Of a stretch of 64,000 bases of DNA, positions 1-10,500 are shown one piece after another. A program made the position numbers and the translations under genes. The first letter of the stretch is position 1, and every line of letters begins with the position of its first letter. Source of the stretch: Kazachstania africana CBS 2517 (taxonomy: Eukaryota; Ascomycota; Saccharomycetes; Saccharomycetales; Saccharomycetaceae); contig NC_018944.1 in the NCBI RefSeq assembly GCF_000304475.1, positions 682,001 to 746,000 of the forward strand, given 5' to 3'. The notes under the pieces are model-generated. The model made no database searches. It worked only from the letters and a program-made list of their open reading frames with translations, and was not told the origin of the DNA.

Positions 1-1832
1 AATCTGAAATTCAAAACACCAAAAACCAGAACAAATCGTTTGATGACAGCAAGGTTTTTAATCCTTTTAAAAAACAAAATGACAATAGCATCACTCATAC
101 AAGTGATTTAGAATCCATGAATAATACTTTCTTGATTGGAGACAGGGCTGAGATAATATTTGTGGTCCAAAATCCGTTTAAATTTGAAGTGGAAATAAGT
201 CAAGTTCAACTTTGCGGCAGCATTAGTGAATTCTGTGAATTTAGAGAGGAGCCCTACATTTCGCACGAAAATCCTTTCAAAATCAACCCGGAGTCTATTG
301 TCTCCATTACATTACCTTTAACATTCAGAAAAGCTACACATCAAGAGTATATTACGAGTGACTCAGTGTCCTTTTCGTTGTATGGTCTGTCGTTCACTGA
401 ATATAAATGTGCTCCGTATGAGAGGGAAAATCTAAAATATATTGAAAATCAACAGAATGAACAATTCAAATATGGCGCTACAATAATCAAGATCCTACCT
501 GAACAACCCCATATAGAAATACTAAATAGTTCTTCTTTTGTGCCAATATCTCTGATGATTTTGGACGGAACAAAGACAACATATCCCGTCATGATACATA
601 ATAAGTCGTTGAACTGCGCGGTAGATTACTTAAACTTCAAGACGGTGACAAATATTGAGCTTTCTATGAAATCTGATTATTGGAAAAATGTAAGAGCAGA
701 TGATTTATTTTCGCTAGAGAAAAAGCTACAGTGGCTAGAGAATTCTGCTATACAAATTATGGATTGTCCTAAGAGACTGGGACCGAATGAAACATTTGAA
801 GTGGAATTAGAAATTGATACTTCAGGAATTCCTTTGGATTTCAATTCATTTGATTTAGTTATTGAATATGGAATGACTTCAAAGGATAACTCTCGTCTTT
901 ATGCTAAGGAGTGTCGGGTCACCTTTGATGTCACTTTAACGAAAACTATTGAAGTATCCAGTGTAGATGTTATTCCAGTGAATGAAACGATGGTCCAAGA
1001 AAACGGTGGTCCTACCTGGCTTAAGTACATACATAAAAGCCTAGCGGCAGATAAATCTCTCCACTATTTTGATTTTGCATTGTTTTTGATTGATGTTAGA
1101 AATTCCTGCTTAAATGCAGTGTCTTTGGAAATTCAGTTTTCAGATTATAAGTCAGTCATTTCGAATATTGAGTCCAATCATAGCTCAAGAGTTATAGTGC
1201 CAGTAAAGAAAATTTCGTATTTGACAAAAGATTTAGCAAAGATGCCAGTACCGACAATTACAAAAGGTAGGCAGTTTATTCAAAGTGGTCTGAAGAAAAA
1301 TCAAGAAATAGAGATGAGAGAGAGCTTTTGGTGTACTGAATATATTTTAGAGAACTTAAAGTGTACCTGGGTACCATTCGACAGGAGCTCCATGGTAGGC
1401 TCAGTCTCTTTCAGGAAGTTCTTCAGAATTTTTGATTCAAAAATGGTTTCAATACTATATCAAGGATCCGCCTCCTATAATATACTCACGTCTACAGAAA
1501 GCCACGAGAATAAGGTAGGAGATAGGATCAATATTAAAGCGGTAATAACACCCTCATCCCCTAAGAAAATTGTTAAAGAGGATTCACTAATAGTTACCTT
1601 GACGATATTTGATAAACTGACACTGAAACTTCTCTCAAAATCGAACAAGCGCATATTATACAATGGCAGTCTAATGGACTATATTGACCCAAATATCACC
1701 AGCAAAGTGTCTTTTGAACTTTTGGTATTGGAGCGTGGGCATTATGAGATTTGTGTCGCGTTATCAAGAATGCAAGATCCCGATCACATTGTGCCAGCTA
1801 ATTCCAATCCAGTTTCATTGCTTGTATCGTAA
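1..1832 (+). CDS. TRS120: TRS120, C-terminal part (TRAPPII subunit), 5' end outside window
   Basis: The frame is open from base 3 and ends at a TAA at 1830-1832, so the window holds about the last 609 codons; the S. cerevisiae protein is about 1290 residues. The sequence has the features of the C-terminal half of Trs120: an NPFKFEVEIS segment followed by beta-sandwich-like repeats, without membrane segments. Trs120 is a subunit specific to the TRAPPII complex, which activates the Rab GTPases Ypt31/32 at the late Golgi. Its position, convergent with a PDR5/PDR15-type gene across a 210-bp spacer, is the S. cerevisiae YDR407C-YDR406W arrangement. The ATG at 117 is an internal methionine, not the start. 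Confidence 0.9.
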   Translation, partial: SEIQNTKNQNKSFDDSKVFNPFKKQNDNSITHTSDLESMNNTFLIGDRAEIIFVVQNPFKFEVEISQVQLCGSISEFCEFREEPYISHENPFKINPESIVSITLPLTFRKATHQEYITSDSVSFSLYGLSFTEYKCAPYERENLKYIENQQNEQFKYGATIIKILPEQPHIEILNSSSFVPISLMILDGTKTTYPVMIHNKSLNCAVDYLNFKTVTNIELSMKSDYWKNVRADDLFSLEKKLQWLENSAIQIMDCPKRLGPNETFEVELEIDTSGIPLDFNSFDLVIEYGMTSKDNSRLYAKECRVTFDVTLTKTIEVSSVDVIPVNETMVQENGGPTWLKYIHKSLAADKSLHYFDFALFLIDVRNSCLNAVSLEIQFSDYKSVISNIESNHSSRVIVPVKKISYLTKDLAKMPVPTITKGRQFIQSGLKKNQEIEMRESFWCTEYILENLKCTWVPFDRSSMVGSVSFRKFFRIFDSKMVSILYQGSASYNILTSTESHENKVGDRINIKAVITPSSPKKIVKEDSLIVTLTIFDKLTLKLLSKSNKRILYNGSLMDYIDPNITSKVSFELLVLERGHYEICVALSRMQDPDHIVPANSNPVSLLVS

Positions 1833-2042
1833 CGTTAGTTGCTACATTATGCAACTAAAATACGCACTTTATCTTCTATATACTGATAAAGAAATGCTTT
1901 TGCATTGCCAAATAACCTTTACCGAATTACTGTATTAATAAAAAAACGTTTGTAATTATATAGTTTTAAGAATATCAATAGGTACTGTTTGAATGCCATA
2001 TTTCCAGACAATAATGAAAAAGGATTATAGTTGATGTACAAT

Positions 2043-5000
2043 TTAGTTTTTAGCCCCCCCAGAGATTTTCCCCGTCTTTTTGGGAACTCTAGCCAGCCAA
2101 TAGAGGAAAAAACCTGCCACATAGTTAAAAATTATGTAACATAAGAATATGCCATAGTTCCTCCATCTTCTGTAATATGCTGATCCCACTTGTGATAAAT
2201 AACTATTCGTTTTGGAATAGCTGCAAAAATTACACTGAGTCGTCGAATTTGGGTCTGCCAGGTAACCCGTCCCCGTATATGAAATGTACGCTTCCATGTA
2301 TTCTCCACAAGTTTCGCCTGATGGCGGAGAAAATTGTACTAATTCATACGTAGCACACTCTATATCAACATTAGCGACACCAGTTGATAGAAATGCGTCA
2401 ATAAAATAAGTTAGAGGCGACACCCTATACATGAAAATCCAAAATCCTGGCATTTGACTGGATTGGACCATTACACCACAGAATGAAAGAGCCATAGAAA
2501 ACATCAAACTTGCTAGATGGGCTGCGTTGTCAGCTACTTCTAGGAAAGAAATTGTAAGTAAAGCCAAGGATCCTATGTACACATAGTAAGCACAGCTTAA
2601 CAACCAAAATAATGCTCCTCTTTCGTGTAATTGATTTGCTTGAGATGCATTATTATAGAATCCGACAGAATAATAATAGATACAATAGGAAATCGTGCCA
2701 GCTAGTATATTCCATGGTACTTCTACGACAATTTGTGCACAGAAAAATGAGACCCAAGAGAACGTTCTTGAAGGTCTTTCTCTTGCTTCATACAAATCTC
2801 TCTGCTGAACAAACGAAGGAAGATATTGTTGTATCAGTGGATTGAGAATAACAGTGTACATGAACATTGATAGCATCTGATTTTGTAACCCTTGTAATGA
2901 ACGATCTGCTTTGAAAAATGTGAAACCAATGAAAAGCTGATTAAAAATAGTCAGTAAAAATTTTGACCACAAATAATCTGGAGTCCTCCAGTATTGCTGG
3001 AATAAGCGGAGAGAAACTAATTTAAATTGGTATGGGATTTTTGTGCCGAACTCTTTCTTTTGCTCCGAGTCAGCTTCTGTAGTTTTTAGAGGTAGCTCTT
3101 TTTCCATATGATCCAGCTCTTCCTGAACGGATCTATACTCGTCAGATTCTCTCCAGACCTTGTAATAATCTTGCTTGGCATGTGATCCTGGTGCTGCTCC
3201 AACAACCTCTAACATCCATTCAGCTGGATTGGCATCCGGTGGACATGCTTGTGCTCCATGCTTTTCGAAGTACTCAATCATTGTCTTACAGCCCTTACCT
3301 AGATCTCCAAAATAAACAGTCTTACCACCTTTCTGCAAAAATAACAGACGGTCAAATTCTTGCATCAAAATAGCAGAAGGTTGGTGGATAGTACAAAGAA
3401 TGGCCTGACCATGGTTGGCTAGTTTTCTCATCAATTGGCATGTAGACCATGCTGTTTGTGAATCCAAACCAGATGTCGGTTCATCTAGGAAAACTAGCAG
3501 TTTTGGCTTAGCAGCAAGTTCAACACCAATAGTCAATCTCTTTCTCTGTTCGACATTCAAACCCTCTCCCGGAATACCAACAACTGCGTCTGCATACGTC
3601 TCCATTTCCAGAATCTTGATAACTTCTTCAACGTAATGGTCCTTTTCCTCTTTTGTCACAGACGCTGGTTGACGTAAATAAGCCGAAAACCTTAATGACT
3701 CTCTAACAGTAGCAGTCTTCAAATGTAAATCCTGTTGCTGGCAGTAACCAATGGACCTGGGGAACGACTCGTCACGTAGACGTCCATCCACAAAAATATT
3801 ACCAGTAATCACACCCATTGTGACTCTCTCGGCAAGACAATCTAACAATGTAGTCTTACCAGCACCAGATGCACCCATTAAGGCGGTTAACGTGCCGGGC
3901 TTGACCCAACCGTCAACTTTATTCAAAATACGTCTCGTTTCAGTTTTTATTTTAATGTCATAACAAAGATCTCTCCAATGGAAAATTGATTCAGACTTTG
4001 CAAGGTTGATGTAATCTTCAGAAACAGTCGTTGGGTCCTTGGCCAGAGTAGAATTAATGGAGGATGGATTACTGGACGCGGCTTTATTGCCTTGATGCGC
4101 ATAAGATGGAGAGGTACTCACATCTGTGTCTCTAACCATAGAACTGTCAGTCGTGTAAGTATTTGCAGATCCTGTCTTTTCGACATCATACTTTTCTTCC
4201 TCTCTCTCATTTTTATCGCTGATTTGACCTTGCCTCTTCATTCTTCTTACAACAGCCTTAGGAAAGACCAACATTTCACCTTTCTGCTTAGCACCTTCAT
4301 TAAGTTCGCATAGAATCAAGTATAGAATAAGAAAGAATATTATGTACGCCATACCGATACCAAACCCCCTCCATTTATGGATATGCTCGTACTGAAAGCT
4401 CTCATTTATGTAGTCGTCTCCTAGAACACTGTCATAGCCAGCTCTGGCGCCTACAACACTGCATACTCTTTCAGTCCCTGATATATTTTGATAAGCAGGA
4501 CCGCTTGGAACAAAGGAACTACAAGGGAACCATCTGTCATGGAATTCATTGACCATTAACGATTCAAATAAATAAGCGAGAGGATTAATATACCATATCC
4601 ACCTTGACCATCCGAGCATTTTTGTCCTTGGAATAACAAATCCGGTATACATACCTAATGCCAACAGTAACAGTGATGCTGGAACCATAGCCTCCTGAAG
4701 AGTCTTAGTCAAAGCACCAATGCATCTATTAAGATGGGACATCGCAAAAACCGCAACGATACTTATTAAGAAGTAAAAGAAGAAACTACCAGCAGTACGA
4801 CGAAAATTAACAAGAAAGTAAAACACTATATTGAACATTATTGCAGTTGCGATTTTAGGAGGGATTTCAGAAATAATTGAAGCAAAAGCATCGGCACTTG
4901 GATGGTATAATGCATATGTCCTGTGCTTTTCTGTAATTGGCCTAGCTTCGTATAATTTAAAAATTTCTAATAAGGCTGAGAAGGCATTAAATAGAACGGC

Positions 5001-6692
5001 AAAGAACATAGCTGCCCCGCGATAGTAGAATGTTGCTGTGGTAGTGTGGAGCATAACTTTATAGAACATTGATCCCAAAATAAAGGCAATCCCAGAATTA
5101 CCAAAGACTTGGAATAAAGTAATACTGGGATTATTCTTCATTCTCCAAATATTTCTTGTTAGGAGATATTTGATTTGCATTCCATAGTTGACTACATAAG
5201 GGGAAGTAGACCTTAATTTATTTGACTGCTTTGCAATATGTGATTCTTTCATGGCCTCTTTATTTTTAACATTATCTTTATTTAACACAGTGTTAATCTC
5301 ATCCTTTAATTCTTCATATATCTGGGATTGCATCCAGTAATCATTCATTTCTTTGGGGGTCTGTGGGACATTCTTACCTTGGTTTACAAAATCTTGATTT
5401 ACAATTCTTTCTGCTGGACTCGTTATAGAAGTCAAGAAATCGGCAGTAGTTTGACGAGGTGGACAGGTATATCCCATATCAAGGAAATATTGTTTAGCTT
5501 TTTGTGTAGAACCATAAAATATTTGATATCCCTCGTATAAAACACATACTTTATCGAATAAATCGTACGCATCTTGCGAGCATTGGTAGATAGCCACAGT
5601 AGCCGTCCTATTAGCAATTTCAGCTTGCGTCTTTAAAGCACGTACAAATTCCAGGGCTGTGGCAGAATCTAAACCTCTTGTAGCATTATCCCAACATTGG
5701 AATTTAGCCCCACAGATCCATACTTCGGCAATTGATACTCTTTTTCTTTCACCACCAGATACACCTCTGACATATTCATCACCCACCTTGGTATCTCTTG
5801 TGTGTAATAAACCGTAAGTTGCCATTGCGACGTCTGCCAAATGGTTAGCGAACGCTTCCCTCGTCACACCTTTTATCCGGTTTTCTGGGGTTTTTAATTT
5901 GGCTACTGTAACCAGAGTTTGATAAACAGTCAAATGTGGTAAATGTACATCTGACTCTGCTTGATAAACAACTTCACCTCGATAATATTTCTTCAATTCC
6001 TTTGGTATGATACCATTATATGATATAGTTGAATCTTTTGCAATGTTAAAACCGTGAGTATTTGAAGAGATTGATTTCAAGAGGGTAGTACATCCAGATC
6101 CAGGTCTGCCGAGTACTACCAAAAGTTCTCCTGGATTCAAACAACCATCCATAGGTTTTAAAATCTGAAAAATTTCGGATTCTTTAGTTGGTCTGCAAAG
6201 ACGAAGGAGACTTCCAAGCAATTTGAGAGGTAAATTAGCGAAAGTAGACTGATATGCAACATCGGCAGAATCACCAGACGCCGCTAAATTCTGCCAAACA
6301 CAACCCAACGAATAAGGTTTGTAATACTCAGGCTCTGAGGTGGCTATGTTTGCCATATTCTTTACCCAAGCTTTACTTGAGAAATCGTCACTGTTGGGAT
6401 CTAGCTTTGAGTTATAATTCTCTGGCTCTTCATTGTCGTTGATTGGATTTATTCCCTCGGTAGGAATAAAGGATAAACCTGTGCTTACTGCAGTAGCATT
6501 ACTCGTAATACGAGATAAATTTGTATTTGAACTTACAAAACTGTTTTGTGTTAGAGTTCTTGCAAGATTTCTAATTTGGTCTTCTGCATTTACATCAAAA
6601 CCTAAGTATGGATGGGAGTCTGACTGAGCAATAGAATCAGTAGAATTTCCCGATATCGTGGATGCTGAATCGGAAACGCTTCTTTCATACAT
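2043..6692 (-). CDS. PDR5/PDR15: PDR5/PDR15-like ABC multidrug transporter, array copy 1
   Basis: This is a full-size (1549 aa) pleiotropic drug resistance (ABCG/PDR) pump of the plasma membrane, with reverse layout NBD1-TMD1-NBD2-TMD2. NBD1 has the degenerate Walker A GRPGSGCT (195-202, Cys201 in place of Lys) and the degenerate Walker B ending CWDNATRGLD, as in Pdr5. NBD2 has a normal Walker A, GASGAGKT (about 940-947), and Walker B LLVFLDEPTSGLD, with the Pdr5-type degenerate signature LNVEQRKRL. Hydrophobic segments lie at about 510-790 and 1210-1520. The family exports hydrophobic drugs, steroids and phospholipids using ATP. This copy is next to TRS120, the position of PDR15 in S. cerevisiae. 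NBD2 residues that set it apart from the other copies are GIPGEG (others GVPGEG) and EEVIK (others EQVIK). The start ATG is the first in frame; a TATA-like AT repeat lies about 75-85 bp upstream. Confidence 0.95.
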   Translation of the reverse strand: MYERSVSDSASTISGNSTDSIAQSDSHPYLGFDVNAEDQIRNLARTLTQNSFVSSNTNLSRITSNATAVSTGLSFIPTEGINPINDNEEPENYNSKLDPNSDDFSSKAWVKNMANIATSEPEYYKPYSLGCVWQNLAASGDSADVAYQSTFANLPLKLLGSLLRLCRPTKESEIFQILKPMDGCLNPGELLVVLGRPGSGCTTLLKSISSNTHGFNIAKDSTISYNGIIPKELKKYYRGEVVYQAESDVHLPHLTVYQTLVTVAKLKTPENRIKGVTREAFANHLADVAMATYGLLHTRDTKVGDEYVRGVSGGERKRVSIAEVWICGAKFQCWDNATRGLDSATALEFVRALKTQAEIANRTATVAIYQCSQDAYDLFDKVCVLYEGYQIFYGSTQKAKQYFLDMGYTCPPRQTTADFLTSITSPAERIVNQDFVNQGKNVPQTPKEMNDYWMQSQIYEELKDEINTVLNKDNVKNKEAMKESHIAKQSNKLRSTSPYVVNYGMQIKYLLTRNIWRMKNNPSITLFQVFGNSGIAFILGSMFYKVMLHTTTATFYYRGAAMFFAVLFNAFSALLEIFKLYEARPITEKHRTYALYHPSADAFASIISEIPPKIATAIMFNIVFYFLVNFRRTAGSFFFYFLISIVAVFAMSHLNRCIGALTKTLQEAMVPASLLLLALGMYTGFVIPRTKMLGWSRWIWYINPLAYLFESLMVNEFHDRWFPCSSFVPSGPAYQNISGTERVCSVVGARAGYDSVLGDDYINESFQYEHIHKWRGFGIGMAYIIFFLILYLILCELNEGAKQKGEMLVFPKAVVRRMKRQGQISDKNEREEEKYDVEKTGSANTYTTDSSMVRDTDVSTSPSYAHQGNKAASSNPSSINSTLAKDPTTVSEDYINLAKSESIFHWRDLCYDIKIKTETRRILNKVDGWVKPGTLTALMGASGAGKTTLLDCLAERVTMGVITGNIFVDGRLRDESFPRSIGYCQQQDLHLKTATVRESLRFSAYLRQPASVTKEEKDHYVEEVIKILEMETYADAVVGIPGEGLNVEQRKRLTIGVELAAKPKLLVFLDEPTSGLDSQTAWSTCQLMRKLANHGQAILCTIHQPSAILMQEFDRLLFLQKGGKTVYFGDLGKGCKTMIEYFEKHGAQACPPDANPAEWMLEVVGAAPGSHAKQDYYKVWRESDEYRSVQEELDHMEKELPLKTTEADSEQKKEFGTKIPYQFKLVSLRLFQQYWRTPDYLWSKFLLTIFNQLFIGFTFFKADRSLQGLQNQMLSMFMYTVILNPLIQQYLPSFVQQRDLYEARERPSRTFSWVSFFCAQIVVEVPWNILAGTISYCIYYYSVGFYNNASQANQLHERGALFWLLSCAYYVYIGSLALLTISFLEVADNAAHLASLMFSMALSFCGVMVQSSQMPGFWIFMYRVSPLTYFIDAFLSTGVANVDIECATYELVQFSPPSGETCGEYMEAYISYTGTGYLADPNSTTQCNFCSYSKTNSYLSQVGSAYYRRWRNYGIFLCYIIFNYVAGFFLYWLARVPKKTGKISGGAKN
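3205..3911 (-). repeat. Homogenised NBD2 block, copy 1
   Basis: This 707-bp stretch recurs without indels in all four PDR genes (also 8733-9439, 14517-15223, 20337-21043). By eye I count about 11 mismatches between copies 1 and 2, including synonymous sites. Flanking parts of the genes are far more divergent. It covers NBD2 from before Walker A to the NPAEWMLEV segment. Confidence 0.85.
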
Positions 6693-7570
6693 TTTGTGAT
6701 GCTATATTAGAGATATGACTAATGTACTTCAAACTCTATCCTTTGTTTGAAATTCAACATATGCTCATATATATATCTAAGTTGAGGTGGCAATCCCCCT
6801 GCTCGAGAAGACACAGCCAAAAGCAAACAAACAGATACTGTCATCGACTAAATTCGTGCTAGATTGGGCGTAAAACCTACTCCAGTGGCCTTTAGAACAC
6901 CCTTATAATCCTAAAGATTATCGCTACGAGCTGAGGGGACAAATGTAAGCCACTAAGAAGTTTTACAGAATTACCTGAACATGGTTAGTTTATTTTAGTT
7001 TTCGCATTAAAATATAATGACGCTTACGCCATTCCTACAACGACCCATAAATCTAGTATGGCGCAAAAAGAGTCACAATGATCCTATAGATCTCTATAAT
7101 GACGTTTAGATAGCAGCTGTAGGGGGTTGCAGTATTTTTTCAAAAATTTTGGAGCAGAACTGAAAGCCATCCCGTGGAATCGCTATCTTGTACGAATATA
7201 GCAGACCGAAGATATATCCAAATAATTTTGGATAAAAAAGTGGATCCTGTCATCAAGGCACATGTATATATCCCTATAGACCTCCCAACTTTTTTTCACC
7301 CTCACGGTTTGGAAATTCCGAGGGTTGTATGCCTTTAGAAGTTCATATGAACTTATTCGGAATCCTTGTTCTACCGGAGTTATTCCTCGGTGGCGGGCTG
7401 ATAGCGCCGCATATGAAAGAGAAAATATGCTTCCGCAAATATTGCAATAGCGCATTTGCTTTATTACGCTGACAATGTTTAAACGATCAAGATTGGAAAG
7501 TTTTGAAGCTAATAGTATTGTAATTTTTTGATAACAAAAATGATATTAAATACTAACTGTATTATATAGA
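6693..7570. other. Spacer and promoter region of PDR copy 1
   Basis: This 878-bp spacer has no credible gene. It holds the copy 1 promoter: an AT-repeat TATA-like stretch at 6767-6776, two AGGGG/CCCCT stress-element-like motifs, a 7/8 PDRE match at 7171-7178 and the sequence TTCCTCGGT at 7383-7391, a motif also seen in spacers 3 and 4. A 90-codon minus-strand frame at 7183-7455 has no recognisable features. Confidence 0.6.
7171..7178. promoter_or_regulatory. PDRE-like site upstream of PDR copy 1 (7/8)
   Basis: CCCGTGGA differs in its first base from the Pdr1/Pdr3 element TCCGTGGA. It lies about 480 bp upstream of the copy 1 ATG, in the distance range where S. cerevisiae PDR5 has its elements. 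Confidence 0.35.
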
Positions 7571-10500
7571 TTATTTTTTCGAAACCTGCGATATCTGGCC
7601 AGTTCTCTTTGGAACTCTAGCGAGCCAATATGCGAAGATGGCGAAAGCATAATTAAATACAATGAAACATATAAAGATACCATAGTTTCTCCATCTTCTA
7701 CCATACGAAGAGCCAACTAGTTTCAAATAGTCATTAGTCCTAGAATACTCGCAAAACTGACACTCAGTCGTCGCGTTTGTGTCAGCCAGGTAACCTGTTC
7801 CTGCAAGAAGTAGATATGGTTCCATATACTGTCCACATGTCATGCCGGAAGGGGGCGTAAATACCACATATTCATAAGAGGCACATCTTACGTCGACATT
7901 TGCAACACCTACGGACAGCAAAGCATCAATCAAGTATGTAACGGGTGATACTCTGTACATGAAAATCCAAAATCTTGGAAGGTAAGATTTTTGTACCATA
8001 ACACCACAGAAAGACAATGCCATGGCAAATAGCAATATAGATAAATGAGCAGCATTATCTGCAATTTCCAAGAAGGAAATGCAACCGATAGCCATAGATC
8101 CAATGTAAGTGTAGAACGCAGTTGTGATTAACCAAAATAATGCCCCTCTTTCATGTAATTGGTTTGCCTCAGACGCGTTAATATAGAATCCAATTTCATA
8201 ATAGTAGATTATAAATGCCAATGTCCCAGCTAGGATATTCCATGGAATCTCGACTACTATTTGAGCACAAAAGAATGCTTTCCATGAAAATGTTCTTGAT
8301 GGACGTTCTCTTGCTTCATACAAATCTCTTTGAGAAACGTAGGTAGGTAAATATTGCTGAATCATTGGTAGCAATATGACAGTATACATGAAAACCGAAA
8401 GCATTTGGTTTTGCAAGCCTTGCAGAGAATGATCTGCCTTAAAAAAGGTAAACCCAATAAACAATTGGTTAAGGACAGTTAGAATAAATTTAGACCACAA
8501 ATATTCAGGAGATCTCCAGTACTGTTCAAATAAACGAATGGAGACCAAAATAAACTGATGGAAAATATTGGTTGCGAATTCCTTCTTTTCCTCAGACTCG
8601 GCCTCTTTTGTCTTTAGAGGTAATTCTTTCTCCATACGATCTAATTCCCTATGAACCGCTTTATATTCTTCAGAATTGATCCAAACATCATAGTAGTCCT
8701 GTAATGCGTGAGATCCCGGTGCTGCACCAATCACCTCTAACATCCATTCAGCTGGATTAGCATCCGGTGGACATGCTTGTGCTCCATGCTTTTCGAAGTA
8801 CTCAATCATTGTCTTACAGCCCTTACCTAAATCTCCAAAATAAACAGTCTTACCACCTTTCTGCAAAAATAACAGACGGTCAAATTCTTGCATCAAAATA
8901 GCAGAAGGTTGGTGGATAGTACAAAGAATGGCCTGACCATGGTTGGCTAGTTTTCTCATCAATTGGCATGTAGCCCATGCTGTTTGTGAATCCAAACCAG
9001 ATGTCGGTTCATCTAGGAAAACTAGCAGTTTTGGCTTAGCAGCAAGTTCAACACCAATAGTCAATCTCTTTCTCTGCTCGACATTCAAACCCTCTCCCGG
9101 AACACCAACAACTGCATCTGCATACGTCTCCATTTCCAGAATCTTGATAACTTGTTCGACGTAATGGTCCTTTTCCTCTTTTGTCACAGACGCTGGTTGA
9201 CGTAAATAAGCCGAAAACCTTAATGACTCTCTAACAGTAGCAGTCTTCAAATGTAAATCCTGTTGCTGGCAGTAACCAATGGACCTGGGGAACGACTCGT
9301 CACGTAGACGTCCATCCACAAAAATATTACCAGTAATCACACCCATTGTGACTCTCTCGGCAAGACAATCTAACAATGTGGTCTTACCAGCACCAGAGGC
9401 ACCCATTAAGGCGGTTAACGTGCCGGGCTTAACCCAACCATCCACGTTGTTTAGCAGACGTCTTGTTTCACTCTTAATCTGTACGTCATAACAAAGATCT
9501 CTCCAGTGAAAAATAGCTTCAGACTTCGAAATTCCAACGTTGTCCTCATCATTTGCAATTTCTCCCGAGAATGAATTGGAGGAACTTAAAGTTTCATTAT
9601 ATTTTGTATTCTCAGAGGAATGTTCAAATAGTGATTCACTTAAAACCTTGGTATTTGAAAGGGTTGATTCATTAGAATATGCCAATTGCTCTTCATCATT
9701 GTGCTTATTGTTGCTATTTCTATCATTAATTTGACCCTTATGTCTCAAACGCCTAACGACTTTGTGTGGCATAATAAGCATCTCACCTTTTTGCTTAGCA
9801 CCTTCATTATATTCACATAAAATCAAGTACACTATCAAGAAAAAGACAATGTAACCAATCCCAATACCAAACCCTCTCCATTTATGCTTATGTTGATAGT
9901 TGTAGCTTCCGCTCAAATAATCGTCACCTAGAACTTTTGTATAGCCAGGAATGGCACCCACTACTGCACATACTCTTTCGGTACCTGTAGCATTTACGTA
10001 TGAGGGTCCTCTTGGAATAAAAGTGCTACATGGGTACCATACGCCGTGAAATTCGTTCACCATCAAGGATTCAAATAAATAAGATAATGGATTAATATAC
10101 CAGATCCACTTGGACCAGCGTAGCATCTTCGTTTCTGGAATCACAAAACCAATATACATGGACATAGCAAGTAATAATATTGAGGCTGGGACCATAGCTT
10201 CTTGAAGGGTCTTCGTCATTGAGCCTACACAACGGAATATATGTGACATGACAAAGACAGACACTATACTAACCAGAAAATAGAAGAAGAAGACGCCACC
10301 GTTCCGACGAAAATCAACCAAGAAATAAAAAACAATATTAAACATTATTGCAGTTGCTAGTTTAGGAGGTATTTCAGAAATGACAGATGCAAATGCATCG
10401 GCACTAGGATGGTATAAGGCATATGTTCTGTGCTTTTCTGTAATTGGTCTAGCTTCGTATAACTTGAAAATTTCCAGTAGCGATTGAAATGAATTAAACA

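Noticed and set aside
7183..7455. 90-codon minus ORF in the spacer upstream of PDR copy 1
   Set aside because: It has no recognisable motif and lies in a promoter zone; its composition looks random.
8943..9164. Plus-strand ORFs repeated in the same place in each PDR gene (for example 3415, 8943, 14727)
   Set aside because: They are antisense shadows of the homogenised NBD2 block; their conservation follows from the coding strand.
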